Below are positions 37,494 through 49,136 of a stretch of DNA of 64,000 nucleotides, one piece after another. Under the pieces are notes generated by a model. The model was not told the origin of the DNA and made no database searches. It worked only from the letters and a program-made list of their open reading frames with translations. The DNA is from Microplitis mediator. Its lineage: Eukaryota; Arthropoda; Insecta; Hymenoptera; Braconidae. Position 1 is the stretch's first letter, and each line of letters begins with the position of its first letter. The stretch lies in assembly GCF_029852145.1 (NCBI RefSeq), contig NC_079969.1:21506459-21570458 (forward strand), written 5' to 3'. The translations under genes and the position numbers were made by a program.

Positions 37494-38711
37494 TACACGG
37501 AAAGAAAATTATGGCAGCAGTTCCCATAATTTTGTGAAATTTTTTCCTATACCATGATAGGAATTACGACCATAAATTATGGGAGCGGTTCCTATAATTA
37601 TAGGAATGTTTCCCATAATTATAGGAATAGTCCCTATAATTATGGGAATGATACCCATAACACTATAGGAATGATTCCTATAATTATAGGAATGGTTCCT
37701 ATAATTTATAGGAATACTTTCTATAATATTATAGGAACCATTCCCATAATATTATGGGAATGGTTCCTATAATAGTATGGGAACTATTCCCATAATATTA
37801 TGGGAATGATTCCCATAATACAATTGGAATGGTTCGTATACCATTATGGGAATCATTCCCATAATATTATGGGAATAGTTCCCATACTATTATAGGAACC
37901 ATTCCTATAATATTATGGGAATGGTTCCCATATTATCATGAAAAAATTATTTTTCTGCCCTCCGGCCGGAAAGTGGCAACTTTCGGGCCGCTGCCCCAAA
38001 CGAAGTTGCGACTTTCCGGCTTCGTCGAGCAGAAAAATAGTATACGCACCTTGGCCAGTAAAAAAGAAAGCCTCAGACCACATGTTTGTCAGCCTCGGCT
38101 TCGCCTCGGCCAACAATTACATGTGCTCTGAGACTTTTCTTATTTTACTGGCCTAGGTATGTAATATACTATTAAAGAAGTGTGGTAATCACTTCTACAA
38201 TACACAGAAATATTATTAAACATAAAAACAAAAATTCAAACATTGAAAAAAAAAAATCGTATTTGGCAAAAAAACATTAAAATTTTTAACAATAATTTTT
38301 TGACAGCACAAAACATTCAAAAAAATTCAAATTTTGGGAAATTTCTACACTATTGTGCAAAAAAAAAATTTTCTGATATTATAGAGATGGTTTCCATAAC
38401 ATTATGAGAATAGTTCCCATAATATTATAGGAATAGTTCCTATACCAATATGGGAACCATTCCTATACCAATATGGGAAACATTCCCATAATAGTATGGG
38501 AATGATTCCCATACCATTATGGGAATGGTTCCTATAATATTATGGGAACCATTTCCATAATGGTATGGGAACTATTCTCATACTATTATGGGAATGGTTC
38601 CCATAATATATTGGAACCATCCCTATAGTAGTATAGGTACTATTCCCATACCATTATGGGAACCATTCTCATAATGCATAGCAAAACTTCCCATAATTTT
38701 CTTTCCGTGTA
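37494..38711 (-). mobile_element. Palindrome-array MITE, copy C, inverted and interrupted
   Basis: This is a third copy in opposite orientation to the copies at 5.9 and 25.7 kb: its left end matches their right end. TA flanks lie at 37494-37495 and 38710-38711. The conserved central spacer is split by about 225 bp of GC-richer hairpin DNA (about 37948-38172). The array arms again consist of GGGAA-N3-TTCCC units. The element lies within a larger TIR element (37157-39128). Confidence 0.85.
37948..38172. repeat. Two-hairpin GC-rich module inserted in MITE copy C
   Basis: The first hairpin pairs TTTCTGCCCTCCGGCCGGAA (37950) with CCGGCTTCGTCGAGCAGAAA. The second (38053-38152) pairs GGCCAGTAAAAAAGAAAG with CTTTTCTTATTTTACTGGCC and encloses the core TGTCAGCCTCGGCTTCGCCT. 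Comparison with the copies at 5.9 and 25.7 kb shows that this DNA interrupts a conserved spacer. Open frames exist on both strands, as expected for inverted repeats, and are not taken as genes. Confidence 0.65.
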
Positions 38712-40004
38712 CGTAATTAATTGATGTAAATTTTATTCTTTTTTTTTTCAAAGATAAATTAAAAAATTAATCGACTAGAAAAAGAAATTTTTGCATTAAA
38801 TATATAATTCGTATTTTTTTATCGTCATTGTGTGCGCTTTAAGTAATTAATAATTTTATAAATAAAAAATTTGGTTATGAGTGGTGGCGCTTGAGAAGTA
38901 GATCGCGATAATCACGATCCGCTTTGGTACGATATGGATTCGTTAACTGACGATCACTATACATTTAAGTATATTCACAATTCGTAGGATCATTACAATA
39001 AATATCTAGTGTTTCATTCATATCGATATATATATATCGTGAAAATCAAGTAAAAATTTAGTACTAATCACGTACAACTGTCGCTCTCCGTTGGTGAGCG
39101 ACAATCGCAATATTTTTTTTTCCGTGAATAATAATAAATTTGTATTTGCGTGCTACTGAGTTTTTTGTTTATTTTTTTTTTTTCTAAGTTTAACCCTTAA
39201 TTGACACGCGTCAGTGAAATCTCGTATGTGTCATACGGAGACATTTTGACTCTAGCGTGAAAACATGACAGAGTTTTCAAAATTTTTCTTTGAATAAATT
39301 CTGTACTATATGTTTTACCTTTACAAAGAAACGTCAATCTTGATCATATATTAATTGAATTTATTAAAAAAATTGAAAAAATCACAGGACAATTTTAATT
39401 AGGCTGCAGTCAAAATGACACTCGCTGTTATTGAATAATTAAATATGTTTTGCCGACCGTCAGAAAATATAACTAGAAAATTTTAACGCTGATGTTAATT
39501 TACATTGATAAAAAAATCACCACAAAATATATTATTTTTTCTCATCATATCGAGATTCCTTAAAAATCGTTCCATTATTTTACTTTTATGATTCTTATAA
39601 ATATGCATCCATAAAAACACTAAGCATGTAACAAAAAATATAAAATACATTAACTATTATAATTTATTTTTTTTTACCCCTGTGAATATTTTTTTCTCAT
39701 TTTGGACTCTAATACTCCTCTTTTGTTGTATTATTTTTTATATATATTACTATAATGAGACATTAATATACATATATGTATTTGTTATTTATCATTTTTA
39801 ATATGTACATAGTAATTCTATATAAATGAATGCGATCTAATTCAACATCGTATTAAATTGAGAAATATCACATTTACATCTTAACATAAAACTCGGTATT
39901 ACGTCACTACTTCTCTGCTCATTTAATCAGTCATCTGAGAACGTCAACTTGACAGTAATCACGGCTCTTGTGATTATTTGAATGTATAGGCGATGTATAT
40001 TTTA

Positions 40005-40030
40005 TAATATATATATATATATATATATAT
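40005..40030. repeat. (AT)n microsatellite
   Basis: An alternating AT run of about 26 bases. Confidence 0.9.
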
Positions 40031-40308
40031 TTAAGTGAAATTGAATACATATAAATGTATTTAAAAAAGAAAAACGTCTCAATCTGTTTATATAATCGAT
40101 CTAGATATTTTTTTACCATTACATAATACTAATTGAATAATGGGATCGATTCAACTTGAACTGAAAAAAAAAAAATTCAGATTCAAGTAAAAGTTTCTTC
40201 ATTCCTTTAAAAACCATCTACACAAATTTTGTGTTATAATTTTTGATAGTAGATATATAAATATATGATTGATTTCATTTTAATCGAAATAATAGTTATT
40301 ATATATCT

Positions 40309-40310
<2 letters not shown>

Positions 40311-40350
<40 letters not shown>
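40311..40350. repeat. (AAT)n microsatellite
   Basis: About 13 AAT units without interruption. Confidence 0.95.
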
Positions 40351-40576
40351 GTAATAAAATAATATAAATGTGGGTCACTGAAAAAATTGAGTAAAATTTT
40401 TTCCACATTTAAATAAAATCATTACTCCATTTATTAAGTATTTAAATAATTCTTCTTACGGCTAATGGTTTTTATAAATAAATATGAGGCTATTGCTATT
40501 ATATATTATTACAGTAACATTATATATTTTTAAAAGTTGATTTATTGCCGGAATTAAAAGTTAGCTTTTTCGTAAC

Positions 40577-41149
40577 ATTTGGAAAGTGTAAAAATTGACA
40601 CAAAAAAACAAAAACGTTAAATATTTAGCACAAAAATTTCAACGAGGTCTATTTTTAACACAACTACACATTAGTTAACTCTGTAGCAAGGGATGAAACA
40701 GGCGATTTTCGACGAGGGCGCATGCTAACACATAAATCGAAATTACGTGCCATATATACTCTTTTTTACCCTTTACTGCATCGAAGGTTCAATTTAAATG
40801 TCTTTAGGTCAGTCAAAATAAGAAAATTCAAGAATATTTCACTGTAAACTCAGCTAGTTAGAATGACACACATTATTTTTACCATACCTGCACCGAAAGT
40901 TCAAATTCTTGTCTTGTTTAGCGGAAAGAAAGTCGAACTTTTCTATTATGAGAAAAAAAATCAACTCACGCGCCATTTTTTTTAAACAGCGGCGGAAATT
41001 AAAACTTTCGGTGCAGTTCTGATGAAAAATAGCGTTCACCCCACGGAGGAAAGTAGGACGTCCCAATCCACGTGTTTGCCATCCTTGCTTTCGGCTCGAG
41101 TCGGCAATTACACCCACAGATTGAAATGTCCTGCTTTTTTGGTGTGTAA
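40577..41149. repeat. Hairpin-module repeat with a related GC-rich core
   Basis: A hairpin pairs CTGCACCGAAAGTT (near 40890) with AACTTTCGGTGCAG (41002-41015). It is followed by one (41036-41149) with AGGACGTCCCAATCC opposite GATTGAAATGTCCT around the core TTGCCATCCTTGCTTTCGGC. A half-module with GATGAAACAGGCGATTTTCG lies near 40693. The 87-residue minus-strand frame (40854-41117) is repeat-derived. The left boundary is approximate. Confidence 0.5.
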
Positions 41150-42229
41150 CCTAATTCAGAGGTTCACAATAAGCGAATTTGAATCTTAAAGAGCAAAAAT
41201 GGAGTCAGAAGCTAAAATAGCGAGCAGAAACTAAGCGTTTTCGACCCTATGGAAGAAAACTGATTTTTTTCAATCGATAAATTGCATTGGTTTGAACTCG
41301 GATCTTTCGAAGCAGATAAACAAACGTTGAAACTCTTAGTTCCAATGTAGGTAACATGAAAAAAATTTTGCTGTTAAAAGAATGAACTAATTGAATAGGA
41401 TTGATCTTACGGTTCTCAACGTAAAAAAAAAAAGTGTGGCGCAAACAGAATAATATTGACAAGAACATTATACTATAAAAAACAACTTTTAATGAGTATA
41501 ACTTTAAAACTGTTGTTAATTTATAAATTATAAATATCATTACACATAATATTATTAAGATGTTTTTAAAGCCCATCAAATACAAATGCGAATGTCATTT
41601 CCTTCAACGATGTTATTTTAATACCACGAACAAAGTTTACTTTAACATCGAAAAACTTTATTTCGCTCACCGTTTGGACTTTCATTGATACTTTTTTTTT
41701 TGTTTATTAAAATAAAAATTAATTGACAATAAAAAAAACTTGGTAGGATAAAATCTTTGTTTGACAAACGAATAAAATATATTCTGAAACTTATAAAACT
41801 TTAAAACTACTTGAATAATTAAACCAAGTGTCTATATCGTTTCGAACCTATTTATTATCTAATTTATTTATTTTTTCGTAACTCAATACTTTTTCATTGA
41901 CGCGTACACTCGAGAATTTTACTTAATTAAAATTAAGTTGGTTCGTTTTCTACACTCTTAGTAGTATAGAATAAAACGAACTAAAAATAGTTAGAAGAAC
42001 TTTATCTTTGTTTAACCTTCTTACGGTAAGCTTCAGGAATTAAGAAAACTAAGCAAACTATACCATCTACTAGATAGCACCTCAGTTAATGAGGATAATA
42101 ACATCAAAAATTTATAAATAGACAACTCAAAATAATTTGAAAAGGTATCTAGAACTTTCATCAAACGTCATTACTTGTAAATTTTTGAGCTCAAAAAAAT
42201 GTTGGACTGAAAGGAAATACATTTCACTG

Positions 42230-42655
42230 AAAAAAAATCATTTCTATCCGACGCTATCTTTGGAACCAATCAATCGATTTGAACGTACTTGGAAACAATC
42301 AAAAGGGCGCACTAAGACAGAACTGATTACATCTTGAAGCAATTCGGACAAGTGTTTTATGAGTGATACGAAAAAAAACCTCGACTTCAAAATCTAATCC
42401 GTTAAGTCTTAGTGAGCCCTTTCGATTGCCGCCAAAAGTACGTTCAAATCGCTTGATTCGTTCCAAAGATATCGTCGGACAAAAAAAGTTTTCACACACA
42501 CATACGTACACGCGGATCTCCATCTGATAATGATCAGAATAGATTCTTTGGACCTCAAAATGTCGAGATCTGATGAAAACTCGAGTTTCAACAATCGGAC
42601 CAAAATCAATAACTTCTCTTTCTCTGAAAATTTTCAATTTTCATAGTGGAAAGTT
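42230..42655 (+). repeat. Dispersed repeat R2, copy 2, with an internal inverted repeat
   Basis: The right part (42480-42655) matches R2 copy 1 block by block (TCAGAATAGATTCTTTGGAC, AATGTCGAGATCTGATGAAA, AATCAATAACTTCTC, GAAAATTTTCAATTTTCATA). The left part holds an inverted repeat: CCGACGCTATCTTTGGAACC at 42250 and its inverse around 42460-42480. Both strands show open frames (for example 112 residues at 42299-42637), but this is repeat sequence. Confidence 0.65.
42246..42482. repeat. Inverted repeat of about 80-bp arms inside R2 copy 2
   Basis: The left arm (about 42246-42325) has CGATTTGAACGTACTT and GGGCGCACTAAGAC. The right arm (about 42405-42482) has the inverse, GTCTTAGTGAGCCC and AAGTACGTTCAAATCG. 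The arms differ by several substitutions and an 80-bp spacer separates them. Confidence 0.7.
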
Positions 42656-42659
42656 AAAA

Positions 42660-45473
42660 ACTTCAAAATCAATTCATAATTAAAAAAAAAATAATTTTCC
42701 AGGTCTCGTCTTATGGATAAATACAAAATTCTAGTGACTATACCTTTAAGATATAAAGTGAACTTATAGCTTTCATTCGACTTTTTTCAAATAAAAATCT
42801 GTAAAATCATTTAACTTCAAAATATTAATTATCAAAATTAAAAATTGTACTCTAAATTTTGATAATCAAAACTTTGAAAACAGGTGATCGTATAAAAAAT
42901 CTATTAACGGCTGTGAAAATCTCAACGTGTTATTTTTAAAACACCATAACTATGATAACTATTTTTCAGAAGAAATAACTTGTCACATTTTCCATAATCG
43001 AAAAAATTGTATATTGTCGTTTTATTCTAATTTTATTGATATTTGCTAATGCAAACACTTTTCGAGTTGAGGAAACTTTAAAAAAAAATATAGTTCATGT
43101 CTGGCATTCTAGCACGTGCATAAAGGTCTTTTTTCATATTTATATAAATGGCGTTGTCGTGTAAATTGCATATATTTTTATGCCATATTTAACCAACGAG
43201 ATGTTAAGTTATTGGAACTTCATAATATTGTCATGTTTTTGTTACTAAAGTACTGTGCAGAACACTACTAAATATTGGTATTTACAAAATTTTTTTTAAA
43301 TTTCATGTTTGAATATTTTTCGTGTTGCACAATAGAAGTATAAAATCACTCAATAACACATTGTGAAGATTTTTTTTTGTATAAAATGTCGATAAAATAT
43401 TATAATAGAAATAGAATCATAGAAACTATTTTATAATAGTCGTTATTTAAGAGCTATATAGTACAGTATCAATACAACTTACTATTTATGGCAGATAAAT
43501 GTCGAAATCGTCAATAAACCGTGACAACATACATTTATAACAAGAAGACAGACACTCTCTTTTTTATTTTTACAATAGAGATTCTGATTTGATCAAAATA
43601 TTTTGAATGATTTCAACAAAAATTGACTTTTGAATTAATTTAAACTTTTTTTTTATTTTAGTCGTGTAAAAGTTGGGTAAAAGTGGATGGATTTGATTGA
43701 TTTATTGAAGAAGAATCCTACAATAAAACTGAAACTGCTAAGGAAGTATTTTAAACTGAAGACAATTGGGTGTATATATAGTAAAAATCGTCAAGTGAGG
43801 ATGTAAAACTTGTGCCAACTCATTCAACTCATTTCGAAAAGATCTAGGAGACTTATCTTCATCCTGAAGTCGTAAATCCGGTAAGTATCCGCAGGAAGTA
43901 CTGTCTCTGAGATTCGTGAATATATAACCAAACTGAATAAAGAAATATCTCTAAAACAGTTTAGCATTTCTACCTTTTGCTCTATGCTCTCTCCACTTCC
44001 ACCATTACTAGCAGTAGCAGCAGTACCACCATGCACGCGGATAATTTGTAGGTTACGGGTTGTTTATCGCTCTGTACGCGGCTGAATTTAATTGGACAAT
44101 TATTCACGTAATTAGGTGTTGTTTGTCTGGAATTATATCAATTTGTGGTACATAAAATTACTAGGATTCAATATCAAAATGACACGATCTACGTGATTCA
44201 TTATATTTTGTACGTGAGTATTAATACAACAATTGTAATAAATTTTATTCATAATATACCCGTGGCAAAAATAAATAATATTTTTTATTTAAATAGTTTT
44301 ATCATTGTAAAATAGATAAGTACATATTGTTTGCAAATTTCATATAAAAACTTAAACTTTTATGATTATTTTCAACATAATCAAACTTTAGAAAAGAACT
44401 TAAGAGAGAAGCTATGGAAAATGCTGTCTCATCTCTCTCCCACTTATTTAGGACGATAAAAATACCGGCTGCATAATAAAGTTCTTGCAAACAAAATTTT
44501 CATAGATGTCTAAGAAAAAAAATAAAATATGAAGAAAAAAATTTTTTCCATCTCATATAAAAAACTACAAAAAAAAATATATATATATATATGTTTCCCT
44601 TCAAATATTGATTTTTTGTGGGTAACTTACTATTGAAAATTTTATTAGTTTCTTTTTTTATGTTTCATAAATTTTTTACAACAAAGTTATCACCTAACGG
44701 CTATTTTCAAGTTCATTTGATTTTTTTTATGGTTCATTACAAAAGTATGATATGTTTATAAAAATCTAAATATTAGAAAAAAAAAATATTTCTTTTATTA
44801 AAACATAAAAATGTTTACGAGCCAAAAACTGACTGTAAAATTTTGATTATTTGTTTTTTCCAAATTAAATTAGTAAGCAAACAATATTTTGTTTAGCAAG
44901 CAATTGATATTAGCTGTGGGTAACTTTGTTTTTAAAATATATTTAAAGTCAATTTGAATTTATGTTGATAAAATTTTGGTAAATTTTTTTTCTTTATTGC
45001 CACGAAACCTCACGTTCATAATACTTTATTCCGTTACTTTTCTTGTCACTTTACTAAAAGTTATTACTCCATACACTTGTTCACAGCAAGCGAATAAACT
45101 TCATCTCCATTTTAACCTCATAAATTTAAAATGCCATAACTGTAGCAATCACTAGTAGAGCAGTCTATGTAGGGTTCCCTCAACAGCGAAATGCAAAAAT
45201 GTGCATCCCCAAAACGACAGTTATAACCTCATATATGTGTACGATAATATCAGTGTTGTTGAACCAGGATATCTGCTTTGATTTATCCTTTACTTTTTAA
45301 ATAGCTTATACGTTCTAAGTAAGTATAGTTACTCATAATTTGTCATGTAAAAAAAAAAAAATTTTATCTTTGCGTATACTTCGATAGTTTAATTTATGAC
45401 AGAGCACAAAACTTTTTATTACTGTAAAAATAATAAAATATCAGCAAAATTATCTCAATTTACTAATTTCTAC
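42660..45473. other. AT-rich interval, no gene recognised
   Basis: A GC-richer patch at 43830-44040 gives a 70-residue minus-strand frame starting MHGGTAATASNGGSGES, but the opening residues are a translated GGT/AGT/GCT-type repeat. I do not call it a gene. Confidence 0.3.
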
Positions 45474-46233
45474 TACACTGTAAAAAAAACTGGAGCAAGT
45501 CCAGGCGATGCAGGTGTTAAAGTTTTAGATGTAAAATTTCAACACCGAAAGCGGTGTTAAAGTAATACTGCCGCCGGTGTAAATATTCTTTTCATGATAC
45601 CAGCATCGAAACTTAAAGTTTCAATGTTCTACAGCCAGTCGAAACAAGCTCATTTCAAGCCGATGCTGCAAACAACTGCTAGCGAATTCGTAATTCACAA
45701 ATACCTTCATACAGCGGGCAGAAACACGCGTGTTTTTTCCCTTGAGAAGAAACACAATTATTTCTGCCCGGTGTTAGTTATATTTAATGTTCATTTGCAA
45801 CCTTATTACTCTCATTTGTTTACTTGTCACTTCAGTTTACTCATTAAAAATGAGTGAAAATAATATTTTTGTCTTATTTACTATTTAATAAGTGACTGTA
45901 AATCACAGATTTCTCATTCTCTAACAGTTTTTCGCATCATCGGCTTGAAATTAACTTGTTTCTTACTGGCTGCTGACACTGAACTCAAGTTCCACGGCAG
46001 GTAATCATGAAAAATATGGTGTGTGACTCAGGATAAAAGACGATTTCAGACTGCGGGTGATGTCAGCCCTCGCCTGCGGCTCAGGCAGTCAACTTTACCC
46101 TAGTCTGAAATCGTCTTGCTTCATCCTTTGTCACACAATATACTATTTTTTTTCTAATTGCTATACGTGGAATTTTTGTTTACACCAATTTTACACCGGT
46201 ACTTCATTTTAACTCGGCTTTTTTTACAGTGTA
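45474..46233. mobile_element. TA-type MITE carrying a three-hairpin module
   Basis: TIRs TACACTGTAAAAAAAACTGG and the inverse, ending TTTTTTTACAGTGTA, enclose 760 bp. Inside, TACAGCCAGTCGAAACAAGC (45630) pairs with CTTGTTTCTTACTGGCTGCT, and GCGGGCAGAAACAC pairs with ATTTCTGCCCG. A third hairpin (46020-46136) pairs GACGATTTCAGACT with AGTCTGAAATCGTC around the core TGTCAGCCCTCGCCTGCGGC. The open frame at 45594-45857 lies within these hairpins. Confidence 0.7.
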
Positions 46234-48266
46234 TTAATGAACAAATAAAAATATTTTTGGAAATTATGTAGATTAATAACTTTTCTAAGACAAAATTTTT
46301 CTCATCCTCTTTCCCATAATTTCAAAACAATTATTTCTCAAACATGAATCAGAATTTTTGATAATATGAAATTTAATTAATTCTAAATGTCTCGGGTTTA
46401 TTTCAACCAATAATTTTTTTTTTTCTTAAAATTTTGCTCTCTTTGAATTGCAAATCAGATTTTTTATTTAAATCTATACATGAATAATCATATTTATTAA
46501 AGTATGAAAAAAAAATATATATATATTTTTTTTAGCGCAACCCATTTTGCCCGAAAATTGAAAAAAAGTGATTCAACAGCACTTGAAAATTTGTCTTATT
46601 TTCTACAGAAAAAAAAAAAAAAGTTAAAGATTTATTGGATTCAGAATAAAAAAAAAACGTCTTTTTTTCTTAGCGTTCTTATTTTACCGAACCCTCCCCT
46701 AAGTTTAATTTAGTTGAATTTTTTTTCCACAAAGTTCAAACTTTCTTAAAATTCAATCAATTTTCGCGGGTCAAATATATTTTCTAAATGATAATTATGA
46801 GTAAAAAAAATTTTCTCTTAATTAAATTTTTTTTCTCGATAGTTGTTGCTTTTTTAAAACTTTTATTCAAATAATTTACCTCAATATAAATTTATGAAAA
46901 GGTTATAGCGTTTAATACGGAACAATTCGAAATTCATGCAATACTCTATTAACTCCTGTACAAATATAAGTTAATGGAAGATTAAATGAACTAACTGTCA
47001 ACCACAAAGTAATACTATATAACAAAAAGGAAGAAACTCCTTGCCTTAATTACAACAACATTAAAGCCGTTAGAATAGTTACTAACCACTCGTGTTAGTT
47101 TCCTCTCCCTAAACTTCTGCTAGTTGACGTTTGATGTTCCCCTCTCCCTTGCATGTATCTTTATTCCAATCCCCGTAAACAAAGTTAAGTTCTACATCCG
47201 GTGTAAGTCATCGTTCCGCTCAAGGTTTCTCGCAAGCTCAATGAATCCGCCAGAAGAAGTTAAAGTTGAAGATAGTGAAGCGGCATAAAGTCTGCGATGC
47301 TGAATAGTGCAATTTAACTTGCCGTACGACAAATTGCAGTAGCATAAACTTTATAACACATTCTATATCGATGAATTTTCAAAATAGCCGGAAATTAAAA
47401 TTTTCTCACCGACGACAACGTAAATTGCTATTTATGATCGAACGTAATTATTTATTTTTAAATTGGTGAAAATAATTTATCTAATCTATATATTATTTTA
47501 ATTAAATTTCTCAGCTTATATTCAGCGATATAAAAAAATTGGAATTGTGGAAACTCGATTATTACTTGGTGTTTAAAAAAGCGTAATATCGCGTGTGAAA
47601 AACATTTAAAATCCACATAAAAAATAAAGGAAGAATTTTACCTTTGAATCCCCGTAGAGAGATAAAAATATAAAAAAGTTCTTTTCTACGGTATCATTAA
47701 AGAGAATCGTTCTGTAAAGAAGACATACATATAGACTCATTTTTTCATTCTTTTTTTTTTTCATTCTTTCTCATTTTCTATCTCTCTTATCGACTTTTCC
47801 TACTAACTGCATTGCACATTAAAAAGAATATATTTCATTCAAAATGAGCAAAAAAAAAAAAATATTATAATGTATTTCGAATTACGTGAAAATGTACCGG
47901 CTAGAAACTACAATAAAATCAGCAGTAGGAAAAAATTTTTGTTATTGAGATTCACATTTTAAATTTATGTTTAAAAAATTAAAATATATATTTTTTTATA
48001 TTATTTATTTATTTGAATTAATTTTTACTTGACAATTAATATTAATTCAATGTTTTTGACTAAAATTTTTCATTTTTCAATAATTCAATTATTTTATAAC
48101 TCACACTGTAAGAGGATATATGAGAAAACGTCTATCAAACTGTTAATTTGTCAAAAGGTAGTGAAAAAAAATTGAAAATTGATTTAACGATTAATTTCGA
48201 TTTAGTTTTTTCCGCTGTCGAAGCTTATATAATCAATCAAATCAATTAATATGATAAGGAGAAAAA

Positions 48267-48291
48267 ATATATATATATATATATATATATA
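48267..48291. repeat. (AT)n microsatellite
   Basis: A pure alternating AT run of about 25 bases. Confidence 0.95.
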
Positions 48292-48447
48292 CGTATAGTC
48301 TATCCAATGCTATCAAAAAGATCACATAAAGTTTCTTATGAACTTTTCTGTGAGGGTCAAAAGGCGATAAATATATTTTCTATCAAAACCAGCCCGCATA
48401 AAGTTTTTTTTTATTCTGTAAATTTGGACAAAAAATCACTGATACTT

Positions 48448-48450
<3 letters not shown>

Positions 48451-48501
<51 letters not shown>
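48451..48501. repeat. (TA)n microsatellite, about 51 bases
   Basis: An uninterrupted TA run, the longest in the window, only 160 bp from another AT run. Confidence 0.95.
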
Positions 48502-48505
<4 letters not shown>

Positions 48506-48951
48506 TTCTGTAACTTTTTGACAATTTTCCAATAATCTCATTTTATCGAATAATTTAAAAAAATATCATTAATTAGATAGTTTATCTTCATGGATATTTG
48601 AGAGATACAACGCGTCATGTCAGATTAATTGCGCCTACAATTCTTAACGGATCGTAATGAAATTTCATATACTTCGTAAGTTGATTAAGTTTGAGAATGA
48701 GCAAGATTGATTGGTTAATTTAAATATAAAAAATATTCAGATTTTTTATTTATTTCAATAAAAAAACAAACTTATATTAATTTACTCCCAAATAAACTTT
48801 TAATAAGTAATAACCGAATTATATTGAATGCATTTTAAAGCTCGGGCAATCAACTTCAATTTATGTTATTTAAATTGCTTCCAAAATTACTTATTAAACT
48901 TTTTAATGGCTATTGAAATTTGGAAAAATTTACTTCTGCGGCTTTGTTTCC

Positions 48952-49136
48952 TACACAGTTGAAAATTTTGTGTTCTTGTGTGTAAAAATTCAATGTTTAA
49001 GTATTTTGTGTCAATTATTTGACACCATCAAGTGTAAAATTAACTACAGTTGAATGTGTTATCTGTCTCAACGAGTTTTAATCCTGTAGTATTGTTCAAC
49101 ACAAGTATAATGTGTTAAATTAACACAAACTGTATA
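48952..49136. mobile_element. 185-bp TA-type MITE, CACAGTTGAAAATTTTG
   Basis: TA-flanked ends CACAGTT...TTTTGTGTT and AACACAAACTGTA surround repeated GTGTTA/AACACA words, again a short-motif array. Confidence 0.55.

Larger units (their letters stand above)
37157..39128. mobile_element. Outer TIR element containing MITE copy C
   Basis: The left arm is CACGGTTAAAAAAATATTGC followed by GCTCACCAC and, near 37260, TCGGATTGTGATTATCGCGA. The right arm is the inverse: AGATCGCGATAATCACGATC at 38902 and GGTGAGCGACAATCGCAATA then TTTTTTTTTCCGTG at 39126. Both sides are flanked by AA rather than TA. With copy C removed it is about 750 bp. The minus-strand open frame at 37063-37335 is by-product. Confidence 0.65.
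46234..48951. other. AT-rich interval with one GC-richer island
   Basis: The island at about 47080-47310 contains CGCTCAAGGTTTCTCGCAAG and a 15-codon open frame MNPPEEVKVEDSEAA (47239-47286, plus). No homology is recognised. The microsatellites at 48.27 and 48.45 kb lie in this interval. Confidence 0.3.

Noticed and set aside
37913..38156. Overlapping open frames on both strands in a GC-rich segment (67 and 72 residues).
   Set aside because: They lie in inverted repeats of the two-hairpin insertion, where both strands are open for structural reasons. The same core recurs at other sites with different arms, which is not how a protein gene behaves.
5892..38711. The palindrome arrays as a CRISPR array.
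   Set aside because: Units are contiguous, variable and lack unique spacers of constant length; the context is eukaryotic and the arrays sit between transposon termini.
41247..41585. A 112-residue minus-strand frame rich in I, L, F and Y.
   Set aside because: The amino-acid bias is that of AT-rich DNA read in one frame; there is no domain, conservation cue or splice context.
42299..42637. A 112-residue minus-strand frame.
   Set aside because: It falls within dispersed repeat R2 and crosses an inverted repeat; no protein family is recognised.
43824..44036. A 70-residue minus-strand frame beginning MHGGTAATASNGG.
   Set aside because: The opening residues translate a trinucleotide-rich stretch and the remainder resembles no known family; there is no promoter or splice support.
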